Assembly: GCA_014338405.1 (NCBI GenBank)
Contig: JTDE01002484.1
Location: 1 to 64,000, forward strand
Source of the DNA: Paragonimus skrjabini miyazakii
Taxonomy: Eukaryota; Platyhelminthes; Trematoda; Plagiorchiida; Troglotrematidae
DNA: 64,000 bases
Direction: 5' to 3'
In this document: positions 1 to 12,100 of the stretch, piece by piece
Layout of the letters: each line of letters starts with the position of its first letter
Numbering within the stretch: the stretch's first letter is position 1
Notes under the pieces: model-generated
The model's input: the letters and a program-made list of their open reading frames with translations, nothing else
Told to the model about the DNA's origin: nothing
Database searches by the model: none
Made by a program: the position numbers and the translations under genes

Positions 1-464
1 AAAGAGCGCCTGTTGGCAGTCGCAGAAGCAATTTGATTATAGTCCGTAATTAAGGTGCGACTTCTATTGTTTGTTGTTGGTTTGTACAATTCTTTTGAAA
101 AATAGTAGAATACCATAACTAAAGGAATTTGAGAGCCGTGTGGATCGTGAAACCGATGTAGTTGACCGCTAGGCTGAGTTAGATACGACAAGTATTCCAT
201 CGGTATTTATCCACCCGAGGTCTATCAAAGTCAGTAGACTGTTGTGGTCACTTTTTGCTAATGCTATGATAAGAGATATATAGCAAATGTAATCATGAAC
301 GGAACTAGAATTACATTCATGTTAGTTAATCTGAGGAAGACTGTCCACGAACACGGTTTCAGGTGATTATAAAGTAACTTTGTCAAATGTGTGATTTAAA
401 TATACCATAATTAGTAATAGAACTTTGATCAGTTAGAGAGAAGAAACAGAATAGATACGTCAAC

Positions 465-1361
465 GAAATTTATTCTTCTATGAGGTTAGAAGTGGCGCTT
501 GGCAGCAAGCGCGGCTCATTCTTCATTAACACATCAGTGAAACTACACCTTCTTAAAGCCTGTGCAGATATCGGCGTCTCTTCAGTTGACGTCGAAGGCT
601 ATTCGTGCGACAGTGTCGCTTGCCAGATCTTCACTTTCCTTGAGTTCTGGAACTGCTTTTAACCACCGGCCTATAGGTATGCTCACATCAACCGGTAATA
701 CGGGCTCATCTTTTGAGAGGTTGGGCTTCACCGGTGATCAACGCTGGATCATCTGCTATGTGGACGTGCAAGGTCGTATTCACTTTCGTTAAAACACATC
801 CTTAAGTTAAGCAGCCCGTCACCATCCTCGGTTGGAAGGATTCTCGCTCACGGCGTATGGAATTGGGACAGATGAATTGTCTTCAAACAAAGATAATTCG
901 CCCGGAGCAAGAACAGTGATCACCAAGATCATCCGTCTGTGTAATGAATGGTCTATCCTTAGGGATCTCTTCATTTTTTGCCAGTCTTGTATGAAGAATT
1001 TCATCAGAAACGAGTTGTTTTTGTATTGTCGCGGCAGAATGTTTTGGAAGATCAAATAATTATTTCCCAGCTACCTTTACGATGGCTTGCTTTCGGTGGA
1101 TTGAAGACCCAGTCACAATCATGAGTGAGGAGAGCTGTAGGTATTTTTTAATCTTCATTGCAAGCTGGGAGTAGCTCTTCAGTATCTTTTTCCGACACAA
1201 GTTTTGGAATTGAAAATCATGTCAGCAGTATCGTAGGCCATTAAGCTTGTGTACCGAAGTGAAGATACAATCCGTTGTCGCTTGAGACTTCGTAGCGTAG
1301 AGTTGTGTGACAGAATTTGATGATCCATTGTTTGGTTGTTTGTGGTCAGTAGCCGTGCCAA
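465..1361 (-). CDS. Possible 3' end of an unidentified minus-strand gene
   Basis: Several open minus-strand stretches with protein-like composition follow each other: MDHQILSHNSTLRSLKRQRI (from 1322), SYSQLAMKIKKYLQLSSLMI (about 1170), PKDRPFITQTDDLGDHCSC (about 960), and a last block VLPVDVSIPIGRWLKAVPEL...ARIAFDVN ending in TGA at 582-584. An AATAAA (minus strand, 469-474) lies 108 nt beyond the stop. Frames change between the blocks, so either small introns or frameshifts separate them; I could not build a phase-consistent model. I do not recognise the product. It would be divergent to POLR3C. A decayed element is the alternative. Confidence 0.3.
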
Positions 1362-1370
1362 ACCATGGGT

Positions 1371-2999
1371 AGGTCAACACATTTGTTCATACGATAACAC
1401 GCACTATATCATGCTTATAAAGAATAATCACAGTTATTTATCCCGGTCACGTCGTAGTTTGAAATGTTATATAAAAGGTTACGGAGGTCGAAATGCTTTA
1501 AGGCGTCAAATACACCTTGTCAGCACGGTGTGAAATAAAGTCATGAACTGGACATGACTACCAGATTGATTGTCGTACATGTGTCGTATCCACTTGTTAG
1601 GTCAAAAGGACACCTACGTAACAAAATCCGTCTTACTGTGACTTTCAGCTGGTTTTGTTTGTTCGTGGAATGTAGGAGACTTGGAGTTGGTTATTCGAAT
1701 TTCGACAGAGCGGTTCTGCGGATTAAGTTCCTTCTTTTCCAGCTTATTATTTTTCACCAGAGTTTTTTTCTATGGTTGTATAATAGTTAAGCATCAGTGT
1801 TAGGCACTGCTATGTTGCTGTTAACGAAGATACAGGTGATCAGGTTAACAGTGCGTCTACATACTTGTTATTTTTTTGACCCACTTGATGATTGTTTGAT
1901 GGGTGTACCCATATATGAACAACGTAGTCAGTTTCTGATGAGAATGCACATTAAACAACCCACTGTTGAACGTTCGCTATTTTCATATAATATCCTCGAT
2001 TTTCATGTTCACGAGTAGGTCGGTAAACTGATGCATACGCTACGCTTTTACCACGTTAGCGCGACCGTAACATTGTTGACTCTCACCCAAGCAGTTAAAG
2101 GTTCATTTCCCCGGTTGTCGCAGTTGTCCCCCTCTAGGTCTGGACAATCTGATAGTATCCAGTCCACAATATGTCACATCGCTACGAACATCTGACGACT
2201 TTCCGAAATCTTGTCTTCTTTGAAATGTTGAAATTTGCCCGGGATTTTGACCCATGCAGATGAAGTATATAAAGTTATACTATCCATGCGCAGCGTGGCA
2301 ACCTTACTAATTTGGGAGACCCAGTTGTAAAAAATGTGGGTTTCTGTTGAATTCACATAAGCGACTGGAACCGCATGCCCTTAAACAACATGTGCTCCCC
2401 TGTTGGAACTGGTCCAACAGATTACTACCCAGTCTGTAGTCACTATCGAAAACCAATCGACAGTGAAAAGCGAGGACTCAGCGCGTTGACCCTCGTGCAT
2501 TAGTATCGACCCTGGAAAATAGAGTATACAGAGAAAGCACGTCAAGCCAGCGGGGCACGGAGCGAGTTGTGATTGTAGCCCCGGGACGGATATTACAAAA
2601 GGGGTAGCTTGACTAAAACAAAAGTAGGCAAAAAGCCAAGATAATCAAAAATGTACAAGTGAATGCGACCATCAAATATATCATTTATTATAGTCGCTAC
2701 ACCCCTAACTGCCTCAGGTCTCTCACGTTGGAATTCAGCTGCCTACTCATCCCACTGTGCTAATGAATCTACCAAATGACCCACAAAGTAGACTGCTCCG
2801 ATACGGTTCCTCAAACTTTTATCGCTGATACTTACCAGCGACATGACTGAAGGTTGAGGAGTTTGTTGACTTTTTTAGTGGATTATCCACTCTAAATATG
2901 GTGTAGTTTAAACCCGGGATCTTACGATGTACGGATGTTTTTGCCGCCAAACTATCCCGAACGTTGATAGTCCTTTCTTCTCTCGTTTAAAATGAAACG
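1371..2999. other. Intergenic region upstream of POLR3C
   Basis: No gene recognised. It contains one copy of dispersed repeat B (1652-1850). The rest is unassigned; any POLR3C promoter would lie near its right end, but I see no clear core element. Confidence 0.4.
1652..1850 (+). repeat. Dispersed repeat B, copy 1
   Basis: It shares with 14150-14320 and 22566-22790 the same order of blocks: a TGTAGG...CTTGGTGTTG-like start, a T/C-rich middle, then GGTTGTAT...AGTTA followed by a CATCAGTGT-like block. The family is unknown to me and no coding match is seen. Confidence 0.5.
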
Positions 3000-3017
3000 T
3001 TTTATTTTTTTATGCAG
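3000..3017 (+). promoter_or_regulatory. Splice acceptor 17 nt upstream of the POLR3C start codon
   Basis: A T-rich tract ending in TTTTTTTATGCAG at 3017 lies just before the short leader to the ATG at 3035. It could be the acceptor of a 5'UTR intron or a spliced-leader trans-splicing site, which flatworms use widely. The sequence alone cannot separate the two. Confidence 0.5.
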
Positions 3018-3034
3018 TGAGATCATCATTGGCC

Positions 3035-3192
3035 ATGTCTACATGTGCCTCACAATACGCGCAGTTCATTTTGCAGAAACATTTTGGACCAACTGCTCTT
3101 AGTGCAACTCGCTTAATGCGTACCAAAGGACCTGTGATGCTGTTGGAAATTCTCAGGGACTCCCCTTCTTTATGTGCCCTACATATCACACG
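3035..3192 (+). CDS. POLR3C: POLR3C exon 1 (start codon, winged helix 1)
   Basis: The ATG at 3035 opens MSTCASQYAQFILQKHFGP, which aligns with the human N-terminus (QEHFG versus QKHFG). The exon ends in phase 2 at a GTAAAA donor. The start is supported because the protein lines up with the human first residue, and a strong splice acceptor ends at 3017, 17 nt upstream. Confidence 0.87.
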
Positions 3193-6100
3193 GTAAAAGG
3201 GTTAAAGGCCTCACGTAACACTTTCGTGTAGGTGTCTGCGTTCTCTCATTCGACATATGACCGTCGTTGTCAGAAAAACTACCGGTATCAAATATGACTT
3301 GAATTATCCGTATCTGTTCTGTTTACCAAGGTAAGCGAACAAGCTCATCAGAGCTCGTTAGACCTTTAGGTTTCCCTTCTTTTCCCAGCTTGTATTGCAT
3401 TTCTATGGCGAGGTGGCCGAACAAGTGATGACGTGCCTATTTCTCATGGGGCAAGCGACGGTGTCCGATTTATTGGGACGTTGCATGTCTCGAAATACGA
3501 CATGCACAAGTTTGTTTTATGTACTGATATTTCTGAAAATCCTGTGCTCCTTCTAGCAGATGTGGCAGAACGACACAAGTTTGCTGATTCTCTCGGCAGT
3601 ACTTTTGATACACTGATGAAAACGGACGTTTTACAGATTGTAACTCCGGAAGCAGATAAAGTATCTACTAATTCAGAGACAGATGGAACTTCATCTGCGG
3701 TACATGCCCGTCCTGTCTGTGAATGGCCGCTTTCTAAGGATGACGTTTGTGGTATGCTATTTTTGTAGTCTCCTAATGAAAGAAGTAATATTTTCTGGAG
3801 TTTATATTGAGTAGTTCATAATAATCTCAGAATGTTTACTCGTTATACTCTTCTTTTAGACCTCACTAACATGTTCCAGAAAGCGTCGGGACATCACCGA
3901 CAACATCAACTTTATCTCAGAAACCGTTGTACAATTTTATGATGAATCCGTGACTTAATTAGGGGCTCTGCTTCTGATTTCTGTTGACTACTTAACCCTA
4001 TTTTCGAAAAATGCATATAAAGCATTGAGGCTATTTACCATATTCTAGGCACACTGTTGAAGTTGTGTATTTATACAATCCGGTCTCCGAGACCCAATCC
4101 TGTCCATTACGTGTGACACTTCAGGGTGCGGAGTTGGAATACAAAGGTGACCTTTCCACTCAGTTTTATCGTTAGGTAATAGGTTGCACTAACTTTTCTT
4201 AACCTCAGGTTTACAAATGAAGGAGTTGTAAATGTTGTGACGCGTGGTGATTAGCGGCCACACTCAGTGCCTGCCAAGTCAAGCACAACAACAGCTGAGA
4301 GTGGTTGATTGTAATTTAATTATGGGCGTTCTCGAGTGCCGTTGGACCTGTAACGTCAGCGTGTACCTGGAAAAGCTAAATGGGAATCCTCATTGCGATA
4401 TGGCTGAATTCGGTGCAACTATGTTATGTTCCCTGTGTTTGCTCTGTGATATTGAATTGTTGTCACCAACAGTGCTGCAGTTGATGCATCCGGATGTCCG
4501 GTGTAGTGTTTTGGGTTGTTTCTTGTACTTGCCTGAATTTTGGTTTAACATTTGTTTTTGCATTTTGGCTTTTTGTCCCTCCACTCGCTACGAAACTTGC
4601 CCATTGGAGCATTTTTCTGTGTGGCAGACTAGTAGTTGTGGGTTTTGTTAGTGTACCGCTATTATTTTGAATTCAACGACGGTGATTTTACTCTCTACTC
4701 GATAACCGAAGAGTCCGTTGCCTGGACTTCTGTTCGTTTGGTTCAATCGGTATCGTTTAACGCCTGCTATGAACAACGTACATGATAATATTATCCATCA
4801 ACGTTAACACTAATTCGTCGGCAATCAGCATGACTAATTTACTATCATACAGCCATATAGCAACTTCTCAGGTAATACAAGACGGTGTATACATATCACT
4901 TTACTGTAACTCCTCAGTTGTCAAAAAAGGTAAAGGGGACGAGAAAAGAAAAACCTAGTGCTTTCCGTTATCGTGCGTTTAAGATCAGAGTGTAGACATG
5001 TGGTCACAGACTGGTGAGATTTGTGAAACAACTTCCCTATGACCTTCGTTCTGTCGTTTTATTCACCTTCCTCACTTTACAGAAAGCTCAACTTGAATAC
5101 AAATGCATTTGTTTGATCGAGTGGGTTTATTCTAAATCCCCCTCAAGGTCTGCGACTGAAGACTTAGTAAATAATAAGATATCCATCTCGGGGAACGGTC
5201 ACGACCTACCGATACTCCTGACATCCCGGCTGCTGCTGTAATATTTTACTGGATGTTTCTACTCGCTGGCGTTGTATATTTTCGTTCTGTTAGCTACTTA
5301 TGAAATAACAGTAGTGATATAATGTGTGGCAATTTCATCTCCGAAACCACCAAACTGACGAAATTCTTTGGCAAATTCTTCTTGTTAAAGCAGCGGTGCT
5401 GTAGTGTTTTTATCCAGTGTCACATGCAGACCATCTTACTTTGATGAATCCGCTATCACACCGGATCTCAACAACTTTGTTTTCGTTGTTTATCACATGA
5501 CTATTCTACAGTAGCTAAACTGCTGTTTAAAGCGCTAATGCCTGTTGCTCTTGCTACCCTAAGATGCCTGCTGTGTTACCGTAAAACCTAACATGTAGTC
5601 TGCCTATACACTGCTGCAACAGTATTAGTTGTTCATCAAGCAAGTTACATTAAGCTGTGCTATGTCACACTTGATAGTGATTGAGTTTGTCAACTTCGCT
5701 GATGGTAGATTTTCTAACTTTTGACTCTCTGATGACCATTTTTGTTGATGTCAACTGCTAAGTTGACCTCAGTTTCAAAAACGCCAACGTTTTAACTTGA
5801 ACAACCATTGCTTTTGTGAAGTTGTGCTTGCGTTTTTTCAAACACGGTTTATATTGCATTTGGTTGTAGACTTTCATTAGGTCAGACTTTCAATGTGTAG
5901 TGATTCCGTTACTATAGTTAGATTAAGATGGGAGCAGGGCATTTACTTCATATGATTCGGTTGTTTACAGACATTCTCCACAAACTTGCCACTAGTGGGT
6001 GTTTCACTTCCCAAGCTGAGGACGTGGAACCACCGAGGAAACGATTTCGCGATGTCGGTGAACCGCCTGTGAGTTGAATTTACGTAAAACATCAATTGTT

Positions 6101-9100
6101 GACGTTTGGTATTTTCGGCAGTTGTTTGGTTACATGAGTGGCAGCATCATCGTTCAAACAACCACATGGAAAGGGGACACGGAGATTTATTTTTAAAATG
6201 AATATGCGCAAAGCCATTGATCAATAGGTTGACATTAATTTGGAGAGACAGTGACTTACGATACATGAACCGTTGATTGCCGTTCTCGATCTCAACTACT
6301 TATATAGTTAGTAAAAGGTATCGTTCAGGTTACAGTTTGGGAGCAGTGAACAACTTACTGAAGCAAAATTTGTTGCTAAAGTTTGTGAACTCCAAACCGA
6401 CTCGTGTGGCCATCACCGGATTGCTTCTTCGGGCGCTTCTACCGAAAATGGGATGCCCAAACAAACCTATAAAGTGAGTTTGTTACACTCTGGTTTTCAA
6501 AGTTTGTCTGTTCCGAAGATGCCTCGACGGATCCATTTTATTAGTACACTGTTCGTACCACTCATCGTTGATGTCTCAGGAACTTCCTTGGTCGAACACA
6601 CTCTGTGAGCATCGCCTAGTCTAATTGTTCAGGATTCACATTCGTTTGCGTGATCCACTCCAACACTTAAATTATATGATCGTCTCTTGACGCCGTCCGC
6701 GATGCAACAAGTGTTTATGACCTCACCAGAACGAGTGCTGACATAACTTTTCGGCTACTTCTAACACTCTACTATCAACAGTGGGTACGAATGCGGTTCC
6801 TTCCAAATTTTGTGACATCTTGCATATCAAACTGACAGTGAGACCTCGGAATATATCCACCATCCGTTGCTCATAATCGATCCGAGTGCTCTCCAAGATG
6901 TTGTGCAATTTAACACTGAACCAAGAAAGTGAAGAAACTGCAGCCATGTCTCACCTCAGTGAAGCATTGAAACTTAGTGGTAAACTCCGTTAACCCCAGG
7001 CGATGTCGAGTTACAATACTGAATGTACTTTGGGATACTCTTTCTCCTCAGGTACATTCTTAGATGGTCCAAACAGGTTGTTCCCGTACGTTCCTCGATG
7101 TGTGGGTGCTCCTCGGTTCACACGTTCTCTAAGTTACTTCTAATTATCCATGATGCCCGACGCACCCCATCGATCAGTTCAAGTTGTGGTACACGCCGCT
7201 TGTTTAACTAGTATTCAAGATGGAATATTTATACGGTGAGCCGATTCGTCGCCTCCTCCAGGATAGATTAGAGTAAGACTCCGTTATCCTAGATGAGATA
7301 CCAATGATTCACCAACCGGGTTATAGACCTCCAGTGTCAGCTTTTGCTGTCATATTAGTGACTAAAACATTCTTGTCACGAGGAAACAATGAGGAGGATT
7401 TCCTTTGCAGTGGTTGCAAGAGGTGTGTTTTGTGAAAACATTTCGGAAGCAGGCACATGTTACCACTCACCACTCAATCTGCGGAGGTATTTGATGATTT
7501 ATGTACACAAGTTTTCACGATGCCCATTCCAACTGGAATGATCATTTACGTTCTGTGCTCGTCGGAATACTGGGAGATGAATGAATTTCCAAGTGATCGT
7601 GCACTCCTGTTGAAATTCGTAAGCGATTTTTCGCAATGCGGTGGACTTCTTGATTATTATGTTTCAACTGTAACCTCTTTGTAAGTTCAGTTTTAACCTG
7701 TTTTATACCTCGTTGGTGTGAATAGGCACAGTCTACCTCGGATTGCCAGTTTACACTGACTACGGTTGCAAGGACTGAAAATGAGTTGTTCAATAATACG
7801 TTTTTTAAAAGATTTAATTCCAAATTCGCGAACTATATACATTGTAATCCGCAGGCAAATTGCAATCTTGTTCTCTTCACCTATGACTGATTGCTCTGTC
7901 AGAGGTGCTCAGTCGGGTCTGACTTAAGTTACCCTAGAAAACAGACAAGTGACCCAATGAATGGGAATTCATATAGATTGAACATCACCCACAATTGATC
8001 GCAGCTGTCGCATTCCCATAGACTTTTCGAAAGGGGCCGACTGGAAAGTCTATGGGAATGCGACAGCTGCGATCAATTGTGGGTGATGTTCAATCTATAT
8101 GAAAATCAAAATCCCCTACTACTCATCAGAATGGGAATTCCTTGAAATTGTCTACCGTGCAACAATAACTGGGATTGAGCATTTTTCTTTCGGATAACGC
8201 TATCTTATATCTAAGCGAGTATAGACCAGTGGTGGTCTTTTGGAATTCTGTTGAATTCACTTGAATATTAATCAAGCAATTTAGGACACAACATATCGCC
8301 CCACTTCACTGAATACCAGCCCATATGCGCATACTAGTATGTCACCATCAGTTTATATAGCAAGACATCATGTCCGAAAGCGCATACCGGACAGGTTCAA
8401 TTCCTCCATGTACCAGGCCGTTTCCATTCAGCAGCCTTCTCAACATATGTAGATATTCTGAGAGTTTTTTGCGGTGCAAATCCAAGATTGAATGACTGTG
8501 TTGTTTGGCGCCATTAGTTTTCAGTAAGTCAACTGGCCAACTGATGGTTACAGTGGTTTAGTTTTTACCGTTGGTTTGACAACCCTGGCCGGTCTCTAGT
8601 GTATCATGAACTCTGTTGTAGGTTAAAACATGGTTAGTTTCTCAGAAACCTATTTGACCGTTTTGTGTTGCATGCACACAGGCGGTCAGCATCAGTCATC
8701 ACTTCTACCGCCATTTGAACTTTATGTAACCTATTACTCAGTTGGGCAGCGCGCACCCTGCTGGGGCCGTCCCTATTTTAAATTCGCTTAATAGCACTTG
8801 CAGCTGTCTAACAAAGAGGCGCTTACAATTTGATAGAAATTTCATGGTTTTTTTCAGTGCGGTTGGTAGATGTCTTGTGCGTAATCTAATACTACATAGC
8901 TAGACGTCTCGTTTATAGAATTCATCCATCAACATGACACATCTTTGACGTTAAGTACTTGCCGTTATTTGCCTAACTGTTGGTTATCTGATTTGATTAC
9001 ATTTTCTATTAGCTATTCGGAATGCATAGGTCGATGAGTATCATAAGAAATAGTACAAAATTGTCAGATCGAAATCCTGTTTTGTAGGAAGTATGTTTAT

Positions 9101-12100
9101 TTTCATTACTTATGTACTGATTTTTGCAGGTAGTTTTGCTAGCTCCGGATCTGTATAATACGCCGTCTCTGAACATTGTCACCAATGTTGGTTATCCGTT
9201 ACGCTCGACACACGAGAGTTATGGGAATCCATCCATTCTGACGATAGCATACACATAGTTCGGGTTGTACTGATTAATCAGCAATGTTTGCGTTTAGTCT
9301 CACTCAGTGGATTACGTCAAAGGGAAGCAACAGGGAGATTTCGGAAGTTCACGCAATCGCACTGTGAATGTGCGCAGATTTCGACGACCATAACATGCAT
9401 AAAGAACGTCAACCACTTAATGTGTAATTCTTCCTGGGCTTACTGCACGAGATGTTCTGTCCGCGACCTGATCGTTGGAAACGAATGCAGCTATGAGTAA
9501 ATTAGAACATGTAGGTTTCACTCAGTTCAGCTATCTAACGTCCGTCGGGAGTTGTGGGAAGTGACAGCTGTTTGGATCCAGTGACGTGAATTTTGTGGCT
9601 GTTTTGCTGTGTTGCTTGCGAATTATGAACTGTTGACGAAATGGGACTGTAAAATCACAAAAAAGATGTCTCTTTCTTTTCTTACTGTGTTACATTGATT
9701 CATTCACGCTAAGTCGTCGACACTGTTACACTTCTCTCCTTGTACGGTGTGATACGAAGTTGTCATCTTGTGTTTTTCATAGGCTGCTTGGAAGTTTACG
9801 GTTGCGCCCAACGTTGTGACACTAGAAGCTATGTGGCGTGATCGACTAATTTTTCGATTGGCTGAAGAACGACTGGGTGAGGTATGATTATTCTTCTGGT
9901 AATTGGTCGTAAACCGCATCTATCTGTTTAACAGGTCTGTGGAGATATTTTGTCACGACTCCTATGCATCGCAGCTGCCGCACGCAGAAGTACAGAAATC
10001 ACCTCGCACGAATCGGGCGCTGTATCTCGCAGTGAAGTTAGTGTGCTCGGGTTTTGATACATTGCCTACATCAAGACTTCTGTTCATAAAATAGTTATAG
10101 TTTTCCTTCTAAAAGTGTTTTCACCAGAGGAAATAACATACCCATAGATTTTCATTGGTCGTTAGCCCATGTACATTTTTCATTATCACTTAAACGAACT
10201 TTAGGTTTGGCGTGGAACATAATGATAGCTTTTTTGTGCTCACAAATAAGAGAAAGCCAAGAATGGCGCCAGTTTTCAACATGGCTCACGCGATGTGAAC
10301 CGTCGTTAATTTTTCTCTAACGATCGAAACTCATAGGTTATACGTCACCGGATGTGTTCAGCCGCAGATCGTGTACAACTCTTTGAACACAGTGCATCAC
10401 AAGTCGCATTTGTGGAGGGTACCGAAAAATTTGAGTGCTCATCCAACTTCCAGTGTATAAGACATCTGTCCAGTTGTCTTACTACTTATTGTTTTTTCTT
10501 TATTTTGCAGTTGATACGCAGCCTTCGGGATCCCGTTGAGCATTTCGATTCCTATCTCTCCCTCCTCACGGAAGACGAGGTGTGTTCTTTTGTTGGAGCA
10601 AAATTTCCGAGATCTTCACGATTTTTTTTTCTGCAAGTTTTCTTTGGATTGACTTCACTGTTATTTATTAGCAGTTGAACAGGTATAGAATATGGTTTCA
10701 TGAAGTGCGTCCGTTTGGATTAAATCTTAGAATTTTACAGTTATTCTTTTGAGTTCTTCATGTTGTACTGTTAAGCCTCTTCAATGTCACACTCACAGCT
10801 GGTGAAGATTTTTAAAACTTTTTGGATATTTTCCATCCTCGGTTCTTTCCTGTTTCTAATAACTTCCGTCTTAAGTTACTGCATTTCTGTAGTGTAACAG
10901 GTTAAGAAATTTTTTCAGACACACGACGTGTCCAGGTTTATCGTTTCTCATTCTTACCAGTCTTTCTAGTTTTCGGGTATTTTTCTTTGGCTGAATATAC
11001 CTTACACCCGATTCTTAAACTCAGAATGAACCATGTACAAGAAAAACCACCAGAATTCCTAATCGGGAGTGAGTACATCGATCATATTTTCACATTACGA
11101 TAGACTCCACCATCAGTTACGCTATTTTTAGGTGTGCAGGCTGGCGAGACTCGATGACCCATAGTACTTTTTGAGGCTGTTTCATTTTTATCGGTGATCC
11201 AGTAAATTATCTCAACACTTTGACATTTTCATATGCTCTTTCGGAAGTCAAGGTATATCTCAGTGAGCGGCGTCTTTCCTTTGAAACCTTATTCGCCAGT
11301 GGATCGGGCGATCTCCTTGGTGACAAATGATCTACTGGAACGGGTACTCAGAAGTTCTTACGATTTCAAAGTTGAGTTTTTGACTGGCAGTAAGCTGACT
11401 GATGCTTAGTATGTGGAGACATTGTTTTACAGAGTTCTGCCTGTACATCTTGGCCATGATGAACCTTGTTCATTAGAATGCCGATCTGTATGAGACGCAT
11501 TTTATACCTTCGAAGTGTGAAGTGTTGTTTCGGATTGAGATAGTGTACTGTTTCATTTCGTCTTGGTAGCGTTTTGTCATCGATTTAGAATGTCACTGAT
11601 TAGGCGTCTGTAAAGATGGCGTAGACACAGGATATGTTGGCCAATTTTTGTCGTGTTGATAGTGTGATGCTATGTCTGCTATGTATGTGCTATAGCCACC
11701 TCACCCACTTGTACCATAGATACGCGACCCAGCCGCGTGAAGGATACATTCATTTTGACACTGATGGTTATCTCTTGCATGGCGAGTGATTGACTCCGTT
11801 TATGCACTATTACTCTTCTTTTTGCTCAAGTATCTTAGTTCGATAGCAATCAAACAATAATCTCATGCTTGACCTGTTTATGAAAATTCAACGATGATAT
11901 ATTTCCACATGGGAGACAAGTAGACTTCACCCAATCTGTTTTGAAAAGAGATAGTAACTCGATAGAACTCGTCAGTAGTGCGTATTCTTGCCACCACCAG
12001 GAGTTACACCTTGATGCCGTGTCGTATGAGTGACGTTCAACTTATTTCCACAATATCCTCAACTGTTCATCAGCATTCAAGCCATTGTTTTGCAAACTTA

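Noticed and set aside
3389..3768. A single exon from the acceptor at 3388 to the donor at 3751
   Set aside because: Only its two ends match RPC3, in different frames. A 47-nt intron (3510-3556) and the upstream acceptor at 3369 restore phase and alignment throughout.
4244..4651. 135-codon ORF in POLR3C intron 4
   Set aside because: No recognised family, no splice borders, and it lies wholly inside a phase-supported intron.
9131..9260. Exon-like stretch after TTTTTGCAG (VVLLAPDLYNTPSLNIV)
   Set aside because: It does not align with RPC3, and exons 5 and 6 already join in phase across it.
10580..10678. Extension of POLR3C exon 8 (reads VCSFVGAKF, similar to human LEFVGKSGD)
   Set aside because: Exon 9 at 19261 supplies a better, in-phase match to the same human segment, so the read-through likeness is accidental.
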